A stretch of DNA of 64,000 nt, from positions 49,299,348-49,363,347 of the forward strand of contig NC_134102.1 in the NCBI RefSeq assembly GCF_000715075.1, read 5' to 3'. Shown in pieces: positions 50,565 through 62,266 of the stretch. The notes under the pieces were generated by a model. The model made no database searches and was not told the DNA's origin. It saw nothing but the letters and a program-made list of their open reading frames with translations. This DNA is from Nicotiana tabacum (taxonomy: Eukaryota; Streptophyta; Magnoliopsida; Solanales; Solanaceae). Position numbers and translations under genes: made by a program. How positions within the stretch are numbered: position 1 is the first letter of the stretch; every line of letters begins with the position of its first letter.

Positions 50565-50700
50565 TTATAAGGCTCGGTATATATAACTGCTCTGCCATAG
50601 TAGGCTCGCTTATAGGCGCTCGGCCATACTAGGCTATGTATCTCGACCATGCTGGGCTCGCTCATAGGCGCTCGGCCACAGTAGGCTCGGTATATAACTT
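50565..50700. repeat. tandem units in E left LTR
   Basis: Three to four imperfect copies of 'taggctcgcttataggcgct' followed by 'cggccatac'. The same array is in the right LTR at about 58348-58483. Confidence 0.7.
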
Positions 50701-51816
50701 TCCATCTGATCAGAGGTTGCCCAATAGGGGCCTGCCCATCGATTATAGCTCGATGGTAATGAAAATACTGTAATACTGTATATATAGGCTTGCTGCTCTC
50801 TTGACTGGAAGAAGACAATACTAAAATTGAATATAGAGTCTCGATAAGGAATAATATTGTAACTTATGAGACTAGAATAGTGTGAATAAATTCATGAATA
50901 TGAACTTCTCTTTTTGTCTCATTACTAACACATGTAGCTACGAGATCATGCCAAAATGAAGGAAGGCTTAGCCTTAACATACCTTATCACAATCTTTTCA
51001 ATCACCAAGTTGAACTCACCTCTTCGCACCTTAATCTACAAGAATGATAATAATACTATCGTTAAGTTACGAAAGGTACAACTATCGCACAACGAACGAC
51101 AAACCTATTTTGTATTAAAACGGGCAGCATCTCCCCTATAATATGCCCTTCCTCCAACTTCAAGATAACACCAACAATACAAGGACAGAACAATAACAAC
51201 ATATATACATCATTTTCCAGCCCTATATACACCATCAAATACTACAAAACAGCCCAACACACCCCAATCTCTTCGTACACAAAACGACCACTGTAGTAGT
51301 GTCAAACGACCCGAAAATGTTATGACGAACGACCAGCCAACCACCCTACATTTATATGGTGTTTATAAACCCCCTTCCTCCTCCAAAACTCCACAAAATA
51401 GTAATAAAACACGCAGCCCAACAGCAACACAAAACAGTCCACAAAACAGTCCGCTACAAGTGAATAACTCGAACTCACGGCTTCCGATCACCATCCCGTG
51501 AGTTCTTACAAGTATAGAACGACTTACCATGAATTTACAGAAGAAAAAATGGATGAAAGAGAGCAGTAAACTCACCTTATTTGTTGGATAACTCAGCTCC
51601 TATCTTGGTTCTTCAAACTCTAAGTTTTACCTCCAATTGGAACTTGAAAGGGAGAGAAAATCAATTAGGGTTTGTGGGAAATTTTTGGGAGGATTCTTTG
51701 CAGAGCTTATGTCTGGTTATTATGCTCTATTTTGAGTCTAATATATGAAGAAAATAGGCCCTTAAAAGGCCTCTTTGGACCACCCGAAATGGCCCATTTT
51801 TGGGCTTTCATTTAAG

Positions 51817-51839
51817 CAAGTAGGTGACACACCTACTTG
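51817..51839. promoter_or_regulatory. perfect inverted repeat CAAGTAGGTG-ACA-CACCTACTTG (E left LTR)
   Basis: A 10 bp perfect stem with a 3 nt loop, identical in the right LTR at 59599-59621. It lies about 70-80 bp upstream (minus sense) of the TATA-like CATATATTAG. Each arm holds a TAGGTG / CACCTA core, like MYB-type sites described for other tobacco retrotransposon LTRs. Its role here is inferred. Confidence 0.6.
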
Positions 51840-52412
51840 TCACCTAGCAGCTTGCGCAGTATCGCAAAAATGCAAATATCTCTCTACTCCGATGTCGTAT
51901 TGACAAATAGTTTAATGAGTTGGAAAATAGACTCATAGATCTTTAATTTGATGGGTGGAACACACCATAACTCTAAGTATATTGGGAGAAAATTGCAGTT
52001 ACATTTGACCCAAAGTTTCAGTAAAACTTATGAATGTAACTTGTGATGACTTTCATCGACTTTTGTTCCACAACTCGCTTGACTTAAAAACATAACACAC
52101 GGATGTAATACAACTAATATAAATCATAACATAATCTCTTTATCATGTTAATCACCCTAGTCTCACCCCAAAGGTACATGTTATAACATTCCCAACTTGT
52201 CGACTTTCGATGAAACATTGTTTTATTTAATTGCTTTAGCTTCTGAACTGTCCAACCCTCTTTGTACTTGTTGTTCATGATCTTCAATATTTGTAACCTC
52301 AGAGGTAACATGATTAACTTACTTTATATACTTTTAAATATTATCTCATTTTTTTGTCCTACATTAGTTTGCTTACGACGCATTTTTACATACGAAAATA
52401 TAGGGTGTAACA

Positions 52413-52428
52413 TCACTCCCCCTTGGGA
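52413..52428 (-). other. polypurine tract of E
   Basis: The plus strand TCACTCCCCCTTGGGA is TCCCAAGGGGGAGTGA on the minus strand, touching the 3' LTR. Confidence 0.9.
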
Positions 52429-52642
52429 ACATTCGTCCTCGAATGTTTACTCTTGGAGACTTTGGAAACTTTTTCCAGAGTATCCTTCGTACACTAGGTT
52501 AAAACCAACCTGCACGTAGCCAGAAACATACTATGCATGCCACACATGGCCAATCTTTATAAATAGCAGCAATTTGCCTCACCGACCGTAAATCATAAAT
52601 ATTGAAAGTGAAAAATAAAAGCTTACCTGATGACCTGCTAGC

Positions 52643-54997
52643 CTACATAGAGCTATATTGTAGCGTCCCATCTCGAACCATATCTTCATTTTGAAATAGG
52701 TGGGGGTATTTAGACTTCATTTCTTCCTCCGATTCCCACGTCATCTCTTCTACATCCTTGCTCCTCCATAAAACCTTTACGGAAGCTACCTCCTTATTTC
52801 GTAGATTGCAGAATTGTCGGTCTAGGATGGCAACTGGAATTTCCTCGTATGACAAGTCCTCTGTAATCTGTACATCATCCGTGGGCACCACTCGGGTAGG
52901 ATCGCCAATGCACTTCCGTAGCATAGATACGTGAAAAACCGGATGGACAGACTCCAATTCTGAGGGCAACTCTAACTCATAAGCTAGTTGGCCCACTCTC
53001 CGAATGATCCTATAAGGCCCAATATACCGTGGGCTAAGCTTTCCTTTCTTGCCAAACCTCATCACGCCCTTCATAGGTGATACCTTTAAGAATACCCAGT
53101 CATTAATCCTGAACTCTAAGTCTCGTTGCCGCACGTCAAAATATGACTTCTGACGACTCTGAGCTGTCAACAGTCGCTCCCGGATAACCTTTACTTTCTC
53201 TATGGCCTGCTGAACCAGGTCTGGCCCATGTAACCCAGATTCTCCAACATCAAACCACCCTATAGGAGATCTGCACTTACGCCCATACAAAGCCTCGTAC
53301 GGAGCCATCTGGATACTGGAGTGGTAACTGTTATTATATGCAAACTCGATAAGAGGTAGATGTTCATCCCAACTTCTTTTAAAATCCAACACACATACTC
53401 GTAACATATCCTCGAGCGTCTGAATTGTGCGCTCGGCTTGTCCATCAGTCTGTGGATGAAAAGCTGTGCTGAGATTCACCTGAGTCCCTAGACCTCTCTG
53501 AAATGACCTCCAAAAATGTGCTGTAAACTGAGCCCCACGGTCAGATATAATAGAAACTGGTACTCCGTGTAGCCGCACTATCTCCTTAATATATAACTTT
53601 GCATAATCTTCTGCTGTATATGTAGATCTGACCGGTAGGAAGTGAGCTGATTTCGTGAGCCTATCGACTATCACCCATATGGAATCGAACTTACGATTAG
53701 AACGAGGTAAACCCATGATAAAGTCCATGTTTATCGCCTCCCATTTCCATGTCGGGATCTCTATAGTCTGCATTAGCCCTCCGGGCTTCTGGTGTTCTAC
53801 CTTCACTTGCTGGCAACTAGTACATTGGGCGACAAACTCAGCAATGTTCTTCTTCATATCATTCCACCAGTACATATCCTTAATGTCATGATACATCTTC
53901 GTCGATCCAGGGTGGATGGAATACCATGAATAATGTGCCTCTGACATAATCCTGTCTCGTAGCCCTGCTACATCTGGAACACACAAACGACCCTTGTATC
54001 TGAGAACCCCATCTCCCTTGAGCTCTAACAATGGCTTCTTCTGCTGCGGAACTCGCTCTCTCAACTCGACCAACTCTGGGTCCTCGTACTGCCTTTCCTT
54101 GACTTCAGCTATGAGGGATGATTTTGCAGTATTTTGGATTACAACTCCACCATCCTCAGAATCTACTAACCGAACCCCCAACAAAGCCAATTGATGAATA
54201 TCTCTAGCTAATTGTCTTTTCTCGGGCTCTACATGTGCTAAGCTACCCATAGATCGGCGACTTAAGGCATCTGCTACAACATTAGCTTTCCCTGGATGGT
54301 AGAGAATGTTAACATCGTAATCTTTCAATAACTCAAGCCATCGCCTCTGTCGCAAATTCAACTCTTTCTGCTTGAAAATATATTGTAGGCTTTTATGATC
54401 AGTAAATATATCAACATGAACACCATATAAATAATGCCGCCATATCTTAAGTGCATGGACAACCGCAGCTAACTCGAGGTCGTGGGTCGGATAATTCCTC
54501 TCGTGCTTCCTCAACTGCCTTGAAGCATATGCAATTACCTTCCCATGTTGCATCAGGACACATCCTAACCCGACACCTGATGCATCACAATACACGGCAT
54601 AACCCTCTAGACCCTCTGGAAGTGTTAGAACTGGAGCTGAGGTCAACTTGTTCTTAAGCTCTTGGAAACTCCGCTCACAAGCCTCTGTCCATTGAAACTT
54701 AGTTTCTTTCTGTGTCAACTTCGTCAATGGTGCCGAAAGGGAAGAAAAACCCTCTACGAACCTCCGATAGTATCCTGCTAAGCCTAGAAAGCTACGAACC
54801 TCTGTCGGAGTGGTAGGTCTAGGCCAAGATTTCACGGCCTCAATCTTCTGAGTGTCCACCTTTATCCCTTCATCTGATACAATATGCCCCAAGAATGCTA
54901 CAGACTTCAACCAGAACTCACATTTAGAAAACTTAGCATACAACTTACGATCACGGAGGGTTTGGAGTACGGCTCGCAGGTGGTCCGCATGCTCATC
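52643..54997 (-). pseudogene. element E pol, part after the stop: end of RT, RNase H, integrase, chromodomain
   Basis: It continues the frame of the upstream part after the TAG at 54998-55000. A free-standing start would be the Met at 54943 ([11 protein letters not shown]), numbered 1 below; whether it is used is doubtful. The end of RT reads [11 protein letters not shown]...[12 protein letters not shown] (about 33-63). RNase H has YCDAS (D120), DLELA (E157) and TDHKSL (D182). The integrase zinc finger uses H337, H344, C374 and C377, with core residues D407, D468 and E504. A GPY module is near 642, and a chromodomain-like tail from about 700 to 750 has ILDRQ, ASVKVLW and MTWESEEEM. The 766 residues end at 52643. 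Every catalytic residue I looked for is present. Chromodomains of this family steer integration to heterochromatin. Confidence 0.93.
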
Positions 54998-57481
54998 CTA
55001 TGAACGGGAATAAACCAGAATATCATCAATAAATACTATCACGAACAGATCTAAAAATGGCCGGAATAGGCTATTCATCAAGTCCATAAATACAGCGGGT
55101 GCATTAGTCAACCCGAAGGACATGACAAGGAACTCGAAGTGGCCATATCGGGTCCTGAAGGCTGTCTTCGGAATATCTTTTTCCCGAACTCTGACCTGGT
55201 GGTACCCCGACCTCAAATCAATCTTGGAAAAGCATCTAGCTCCCTGCAACTGATCAAACAAGTCATCGATCCTTGGAAGTGGATACTTATTCTTAATAGT
55301 TACCTTGTTCAACTGCCTATAATCGATACACATCCTCAGCGAGCCGTCTTTCTTCCGCACAAATAGTACCGGTGCACCCCAAGGTGAGGTACTGGGCCTA
55401 ATGTAACCTTTCTCCAGCAAATCTTTTAACTGCTCCTTCAACTCCTTCAATTCGGCAGGTGCCATTCTATACGGAGGGACGGATATTGGTTGAGTTCCTG
55501 GAAGCAAATCGATGTTAAAATCAATCTCTCGCTCTGGAGGAATACCTGGAAGCTCATCTGGAAACACATCTGCATACTCTTTGACTATGGGAATAGACTG
55601 AAGTGTAGGTATCTCAGCATCTGCATCTCTAACTCGCACAATATGATAAATGCACCCTTTTGCGATCATTTTCCTCGCCTTCAGATAGGAAATAAACCTA
55701 CCTCTGGGTGTTGGTGTATTACCTACCCATTCAAGGACTGGCTCACCCGGAAAATGAAATTTGGCTACCTTTGCTCGGCAATCAACTGTGGCATAGCAAG
55801 CTGCCAACCAGTCCATGCCCATGATAGCATCAAAGTCCATCATCTCTAGCTCAACTAGGTCAGCTGAGGTCTGACGACTACAAATTGTCACCGTACAACC
55901 TCGGTAAACCCGTCTAGCAATAATCGATTCTCCGACCGGTGTAGATACCGCAAAAGGATCACTTAGTATTTCAGGCACTATACCAAACTTCCTCGCGACA
56001 AATGGGGTAATATACGATAAAGTAGATCCTGGGTCTATCAAAGTATAAGCATCGTGAGAGCAAATGGTTAATATACCTGTCACAACGTCTGGTGAAGACT
56101 CCTGGTCCTGTCGACCCGCTAAAGCATAGATACGGTTCTGATTACCACTTGAACTGGAACCTCTACCTCTGCCTCGACCTCTACCAACCGAAGACTGAGA
56201 CTCACGCCTTGAAGGATGCACGGACATAGACGATCCTGTTGCTGAACTCGCTGGTTGTGCCATTCCCCCAGAATCTCTATTTGGGCAATCTCGCATCATA
56301 TGCCCCGGACGCCCACATGTATAACAAGCATCAGAACCTGCTCGGCATTGACCCAAGTGTCCTCTACCACAAATGTCACACCGCGGAGGAAATGACCATG
56401 TCTGCGCAGAACCTCGTTGTCGCTGCAAACCCGACGCCCGTGAGCTCTCACCTGGTCCTGACTGAGTATAGCGGTCATACCCGTAACCCTGTAACTGAGG
56501 TGGCGGAGGCCTAGGTGGCCGTCCGAAGTACTGGGTCCTATAACTACCCTGAGATTGCTCCTGAGACCTGGGAAATCTCATCCTCTTACGTTGCCCTTGC
56601 TCAGCCCTCTCTGTACCCTGCTGCCGACGCCTACCCCTTTCTATATTCTGGGCGAATGCCTGAATCCGGGAGATATCCATACTATCCTGCAATGCAGCGG
56701 TGGCACATGCCTCGGTTAACTCTGGGGCTAACCCTGCTATAAACCTGTGAATCCTATCCCGCATAGTAGAAACTATGGATGGTGCATATCTGGCCAATGA
56801 GTCAAAACGGAGACTATACTCTCGAACACTCATATTACCCTGCTTGAGGGCTAGAAACTGATCGACTCGAGCCTGTCGGATCTCCCGCGGTAAGTACTGG
56901 TCAAGGAAAGCATCTGAAAAATTCTCCCAAATAACTGGAGGTGTATCACGTCCCCTGGACCTCTCCCATCCCTCATACCAAAGGATGGCTATATCTCGGA
57001 GTCGAAAAGCTGCTAGCTCAACTGCCTCTTTCTCCGTGGCATGCATAACACGAAAGATCCTGTGAAGCTGATCTATGAAATCCTGCGGGTCCTCCCTCTG
57101 ATCTGTCCCCGTGAACTCTGGGGGACTCAAAGCAATAAACTCTCGGACCCTTGAACTCCCAGACCCCTCAGAAGTTCCTGCACTAGCTGATGCCCTAGCA
57201 TGTTGCTGGGTAGCTACCAACTGTGTCAACAAATGCACCGCACTCCTTAAGTCCTGATCTGATGGAAGTGGAGGGGGAACTGGATGTGCGGTTTCCCTAG
57301 GAATCTCCGTAGTTGGTGGAGGAGCCGGTAATGGCTGAGTAGGGGTCTCCCCTTGAGCCTCAGACTGGGCCCCATCTACTGGGGGTACCCTGTTGGTCCC
57401 CTCACCTACTACTGTATCTCTCCTCTGGCTAGCCGTAGTCTTCCTAGTCACCGTCATCTGTGCATGCAAACACCAACACAT
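54998..57481 (-). pseudogene. element E gag-protease-RT, ended by a premature TAG
   Basis: This is the 5' part of the single gag-pol frame. The likely start is the second Met ([11 protein letters not shown], 57457), in keeping with B's MVRTRTT start; the upstream Met adds eight residues. Numbering from the first Met: capsid-type gag at about 110-285, including [12 protein letters not shown] (165-177) and [12 protein letters not shown] (192-203). A CX2C pair is at 368-371 and a zinc knuckle [14 protein letters not shown] at 386-399. The protease site is [10 protein letters not shown] (481-490). RT has [15 protein letters not shown] (671-685), [12 protein letters not shown] (751-762) and catalytic FIDDILVYS (818-826). 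The frame stops two codons after VYS at TAG 54998-55000; B has glutamine CAG (15815-15817) there. Otherwise the frame is open and unshifted. Confidence 0.95.
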
Positions 57482-57652
57482 AAGTTTAATTCAAATTTCC
57501 TATAACTCAGTTCTATAGCACGATTTAGATTTCAAAGAAGTGTAACCAACTCCTAAATGCCCTGTAGTTCCTTGCTTATATAATGTGGTGCACAACACAT
57601 CTATAAACAAGACCCTACTAGACACGGCTTGTAGACTCCCTAGGACAGAACT
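57482..57652 (-). other. conserved leader between primer site and gag (E)
   Basis: The blocks 'taggacagaactg', 'actagacacggcttgtag', 'taaacaagaccct', 'tgtggtgcacaacac' and 'taaatgccctgtag' recur in the same order in F (about 4525-4635), A (about 24925-25047) and C (about 43655-43760), in part near 32585-32673, and more loosely in plus sense in B (13016-13200). It is a candidate packaging or dimerisation region. Confidence 0.6.
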
Positions 57653-57664
57653 GCTCTGATACCA
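57653..57664 (-). other. primer-binding site of E
   Basis: The plus strand GCTCTGATACCA is TGGTATCAGAGC on the minus strand, four bases from the 5' LTR. Confidence 0.93.
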
Positions 57665-57668
57665 AGTT

Positions 57669-60194
57669 TGTCACACCCCGAACCTAGGAGCGAGACAAGC
57701 ACCCCGTGCCTCACCTAACCTGGCGTACCAAATTGCGACTAAGGGACTCTGAACACATAATGTCATACTTTGGCCATGGGGCCACCTTGCAAGATAATTT
57801 GCGAAGCAAAATATAAAACTGAATGGAAACTAGCACTAACTAAATATCAATATAAAGCTAGGCCGACAAGGCCGTCATAGCTACTACAGCTGACAAACCA
57901 CCAATTTATACAAACCCAACATAATGCACTAACCAACAGGATATGCCTACAAGCCTCTACTGATAGATGTACTGTGATCGGAACAGGGCCCCGACCTACC
58001 CATAACATATATACAGATATACATAAGATGTACACAAAACTCTAGTCCTGGCAACTCCGAAAGACGTGGAGCTTACCGATCAGGCGGAACTCGGAAAACA
58101 CCTACTGAGGAGGTCTACCCGTCTGTCTGTCTGAACCTGCACGCATGAAATGCAGCGCCCCAAAAAAGGGACGTCAGTACGAAATAATGTACCGAGTATG
58201 TAAGGCAATAAAATAACTGAAATCTGAAACTGAACTGATAATATGATAACTGAAATTAACTGGGAGTCAAAGATGATCTGGAGATATACTTACCTGCTGA
58301 TACTGACTCAACTCCTTCAATATAGTAAGTAAAATAATTGTACTGCCTTATAAGGCTCGGTATATATAACTGCTCTGCCATAGTAGGCTCGCTTATAGGC
58401 GCTCGGCCATACTAGGCTATGTATCTCGACCATGCTGGGCTCGCTCATAGGCGCTCGGCCACAGTAGGCTCGGTATATAACTTTCCATCTGATCAGAGGT
58501 TGCCCAATAGGGGCCTGCCCATCGATTATAGCTCGATGGTAATGAAAATACTGTAATACTGTATATATAGGCTTGCTGCTCTCTTGACTGGAAGAAGACA
58601 ATACTAAAATTGAATATAGAGTCTCGATAAGGAATAATATTGTAACTTATGAGACTAGAATAGTGTGAATAAATTCATGAATATGAACTTCTCTTTTGTC
58701 TCATTACTAACACATGTAGCTACGAGATCATGCCAAAATGAAGGAAGGCTTAGCCTTAACATACCTTATCACAATCTTTTCAATCACCAAGTTGAACTCA
58801 CCTCTTCGCACCTTAATCTACAAGAATGATAATAATACTATCGTTAAGTTATGAAAGGTACAACTATCGCACAACGAACGACAAACCTATTTTGTATTAA
58901 AACGGGCAGCATCTCCCCTATAATATGCCCTTCCTCCAACTTCAAGATAACACCAACAATACAAGGACAGAACAATAACAACATATATACATCATTTTCC
59001 AGCCCTATATACACCATCAAATACTACAAAACAGCCCAACACACCCCAATCTCTTCGTACACAAAACGACCACTGTAGTAGTGTCAAACGACCCGAAAAT
59101 GTTATGACGAACGACCAGCCAACCACCCTACATTTATATGGTGTTTATAAACCCCCTTCCTCCTCCAAAACTCCACAAAATAGTAATAAAACACGCAGCC
59201 CAACAGCAACACAAAACAGTCCACAAAACAGTCCGCTACAAGTGAATAACTCGAACTCACGGCTTCCGATCACCATCCCGTGAGTTCTTACAAGTATAGA
59301 ACGACTTACCATGAATTTACAGAAGAAAAAATGGATGAAAGAGAGCAGTAAACTCACCTTATTTGTTGGATAACTCAGCTCCTATCTTGGTTCTTCAAAC
59401 TCTAAGTTTTACCTCCAATTGGAACTTGAAAGGGAGAGAAAATCAATTAGGGTTTGTGGGAAATTTTTGGGAGGATTCTTTGCAGAGCTTATGTCTGGTT
59501 ATTATGCTCTATTTTGAGTCTAATATATGAAGAAAATAGGCCCTTAAAAGGCCTCTTTGGACGACCCGAAATGGCCCATTTTTGGGCTTTCATTTAAGCA
59601 AGTAGGTGACACACCTACTTGTCACCTAGCAGCTTGCGCAGTATCGCAAAAATGCACATATCTCTCTACTCCGATGTCGTATTGACAAATGGTTTAATGC
59701 GTTGGAAAATAGACTCATAGATCTTTAATTTGATGGGTGGAACACACCATAACTCTAAGTATATTGGGAGAAAATTGCAGTTACATTTGACCCAAAGTTT
59801 CAGTAAAACTTATGAATGTAACTTGTGATGACTTTCATCGACTTTTGTTCCACAACTCGCTTGACTTAAAAACATAACACACGGATGTAATACGACTAAT
59901 ATAAATCATAACATAATCTCTTTATCATGTTAATCACCCTAGTCTCACCCCAAAGGTACATGTTATAACATTCCCAACTTGTCGACTTTCGATGAAATAT
60001 TGTTTTATTTAATTGCTTTAGCTTCTGAACTGTCCAACCCTCTTTGTACTTGTTGTTCATGATCTTCAATATTTGTAACCTCAGAGGTAACATGATTAAC
60101 TTACTTTATATACTTTTAAATATTATCTCATTTTTTTGTCCTACATTAGTTTGCTTACGACGCATTTTTACATACGAAAATATAGGGTGTAACA
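57669..60194 (-). repeat. element E 5' LTR (right)
   Basis: 2526 bp, offset 7783 bp from the left LTR throughout apart from a 1 bp difference in a T run. It carries the same array (about 58348-58483), palindrome (59599-59621) and TATA-like box. Confidence 0.95.
59599..59621. promoter_or_regulatory. perfect inverted repeat (E right LTR)
   Basis: Identical to the left LTR copy. This is the copy upstream of the presumed transcription start of E. Confidence 0.6.
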
Positions 60195-60804
60195 ATAAGT
60201 TTGGTTCTGGAAAGTGTTTGGGTTTATTTGGACCCTTTGATCCTTGGCTTAGAAACGTAAGTTGTTTATGTTGACCAATAGTTGACTTTTGTAAAAACAA
60301 GCCCGAAACGGTATTTGGATGGCTCTGATAGCTTCATATCGTGATTTTGGACTTAGGTGTATGCCTAGAATTGAATTCGGAAGTCCGTAGATCGATTTAT
60401 ATTGTTTTGCCGAATTTGGCAAATTGAAGTTGAAAAGTTTGACCCGTTGGTTGACTTTTATCTATCGGGCTTGGAATTTTATTTTGGGACTTGGAACAGG
60501 CCTGTTATGTTATTTATAACTTGTATGTAAAATTTGGTATCATTTGGAATTGAATTGATTGGATTCGGACGCTTAGTTGCAATTCTAGAATTTCTTGCAA
60601 TTTACATTGAAATTCATGCATTTCGGTCTCTGATTCATAGTTGTAGATGTTGTTTCGTGTTTTTATGGTGCGAGAAAGTTCGTATGATGTTTTTAGACTT
60701 GTGTGGATGTTTGGTTTGGAGCACTGAGGGCTCGGATGAGTTTTGGACATGTTTCGGAATGGTTTGAACTGAAAATTGAATTGCTGCTGTACTGGTGCTT
60801 AGTT

Positions 60805-61075
60805 ATCGCAATTGCGAGCACCAGCCTCACAATGGAGAAGGGGATAGGGGGTGGTTAGATTTCACAAATGTGACTTCCCCTTCGTATTTGCAAAGTCAGT
60901 AGGACTGAGGGCTGGTTCGCAAATTGCGAGCATTTGGTAATATTTGCGATAGTGGCCAGCTTCTCAATTGCAAAGCCTCTATCGCAATCGCGACTTTTAT
61001 TGAGGCTATCAATGTTTGCAAGTGCTATACCTGATTCGCAATTGCAAACTATGTGTTGCAAATGCGACATCTACA
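60805..61075. repeat. CGCAATTGCG-type array (LTR K)
   Basis: Irregular copies of CGCAATTGCGA, TCGCAAATTGCGA and GCAAATGCGAC. It is less regular than in D, and the adjacent TATA-like box of D is not recognisable here. Confidence 0.75.
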
Positions 61076-62070
61076 GTTGGGAAGTCGGGATGTCATCTCG
61101 TTACTCACATTTTAGAACCCTAGACTCGGTAGGAGGCGATTTGGAGAGGGATTTTTCATCTACAAACATTGGGTAAGTGAGTCTAATCAATTTTCAACTA
61201 TATTTCATTAATATATCTTTGATTTAATATCAAAATCCTGTGAATCAAAGTGGAAATTTGTGAAACTTTGTCTTGTTTTTTAAAAATAAAAATTTTAGTT
61301 TTGAGAGTCGATTTGTACTTGGATTTTAAAACTAATCACATAAATGAACTCGTGGGGTTATGGGTAGGCGAAATCTACCCTTGGACCCGGGTTTTGACCG
61401 AGTGGGCCCCGGTTTGAATTTTATTGACTTTTTGGGAAAAGTGTAAAGATCATAGCTTTATCTATTATAATTGTTTTCCTTTGTATTGTTTGATGATGTT
61501 AAGCCAATTTTGGTTAGATTTGAGCCGTGAGGAGGGAAACGTTAGGGGAAAAGCTATTTTCGAGGGTTGAGTTGGCCTAGTTGAGGTAAGTATCTTGCCT
61601 AACTATGTGGGGGGGGGGAACTACCCCTTATGAATTGGTTTGTTTTTGCTAATTGTGTTATGTAAAAGTCGTGCATGCAAAGTGACGAGTGGATACACGG
61701 GCTATATTTGGTATTTGACCGGTTAAGGCTATTTAAACTCTTTTCATGCTTTTAATTGAATTGTCTTAACATGTTATATTCGATGGTAGGCTATAATCAC
61801 GTATTTTAGTCGCTTATTGCACTCTAATTTAATGCACTTTTATTGTGTTTGAGCTTTAATCGATAGTGTTTTGTACTTATTATGTGTTTTATGCCTTATA
61901 GGAGTGATTCCGAGCTATGTAGATGTTATGCAATTATTTCGAGTGATTTGGATCTTTGGAGTCTGAGTAAAAGCCCAAGGAATTAAGCCGGGATCGTGTT
62001 CGGGGGTCGAGGACCACATTTGGATATCAAAAAGCAAGGAAAATTCTGTACTTTGAGAAAAGTCCACTGC

Positions 62071-62185
62071 CGCGGCGCATGGGGTGCCGTGGTTGCCCAT
62101 TTTCCTGTTGTTTGTCAGAAATCAACTCTCTAGATTTCCCCACTAATGCCCTGCATGGCGCGTCGCCCCATGCGGCGCGCCTGTG
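62071..62185. repeat. GC-rich inverted repeats upstream of the M promoter
   Basis: GCATGGGG (62078-62085) and CCCCATGC (62166-62173) form an inverted pair within GC-rich text (CGCGGCGCATGGGGTGCC, GCCCCATGCGGCGCGCC) in an otherwise AT-rich LTR, about 85-185 bp before the TATA box. Confidence 0.65.
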
Positions 62186-62256
62186 CAATCTTTACAGAGT
62201 AAATATAATATTTCGGCTAGGAAAAGGTGATTTCATTTGGGCCAAACCCTACTTGG

Positions 62257-62266
62257 TATAAATATA
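62257..62266 (+). promoter_or_regulatory. TATA box of solo LTR M
   Basis: TATAAATATA in the context TTGGTATAAATATATGG. Confidence 0.6.

Larger units (their letters stand above)
49886..52412 (-). repeat. element E 3' LTR (left)
   Basis: 2527 bp, TGTCATGCCCCG...GGGTGTAACA on the plus strand. Imperfect tandem units ('ataggcgctcggccatacta') lie at 50565-50700, a 10 bp stem palindrome at 51817-51839 and TATA-like CATATATTAG on the minus strand near 51739-51748. Confidence 0.95.
49886..60194 (-). mobile_element. young Tekay/Del-type chromovirus 'E', 10.3 kb
   Basis: Two LTRs (49886-52412 and 57669-60194) flank a full-length gag-pol on the minus strand. Reading by eye, the LTRs differ by about a dozen substitutions and small indels over 2.53 kb, so insertion is recent. 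The primer site, leader, polypurine tract and all pol domains plus a C-terminal chromodomain-like region are present. One in-frame TAG interrupts reverse transcriptase. The flanking pentamers (TTACC left, ATAAG right) do not match, and the two flanks come from different LTR families. Confidence 0.95.
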
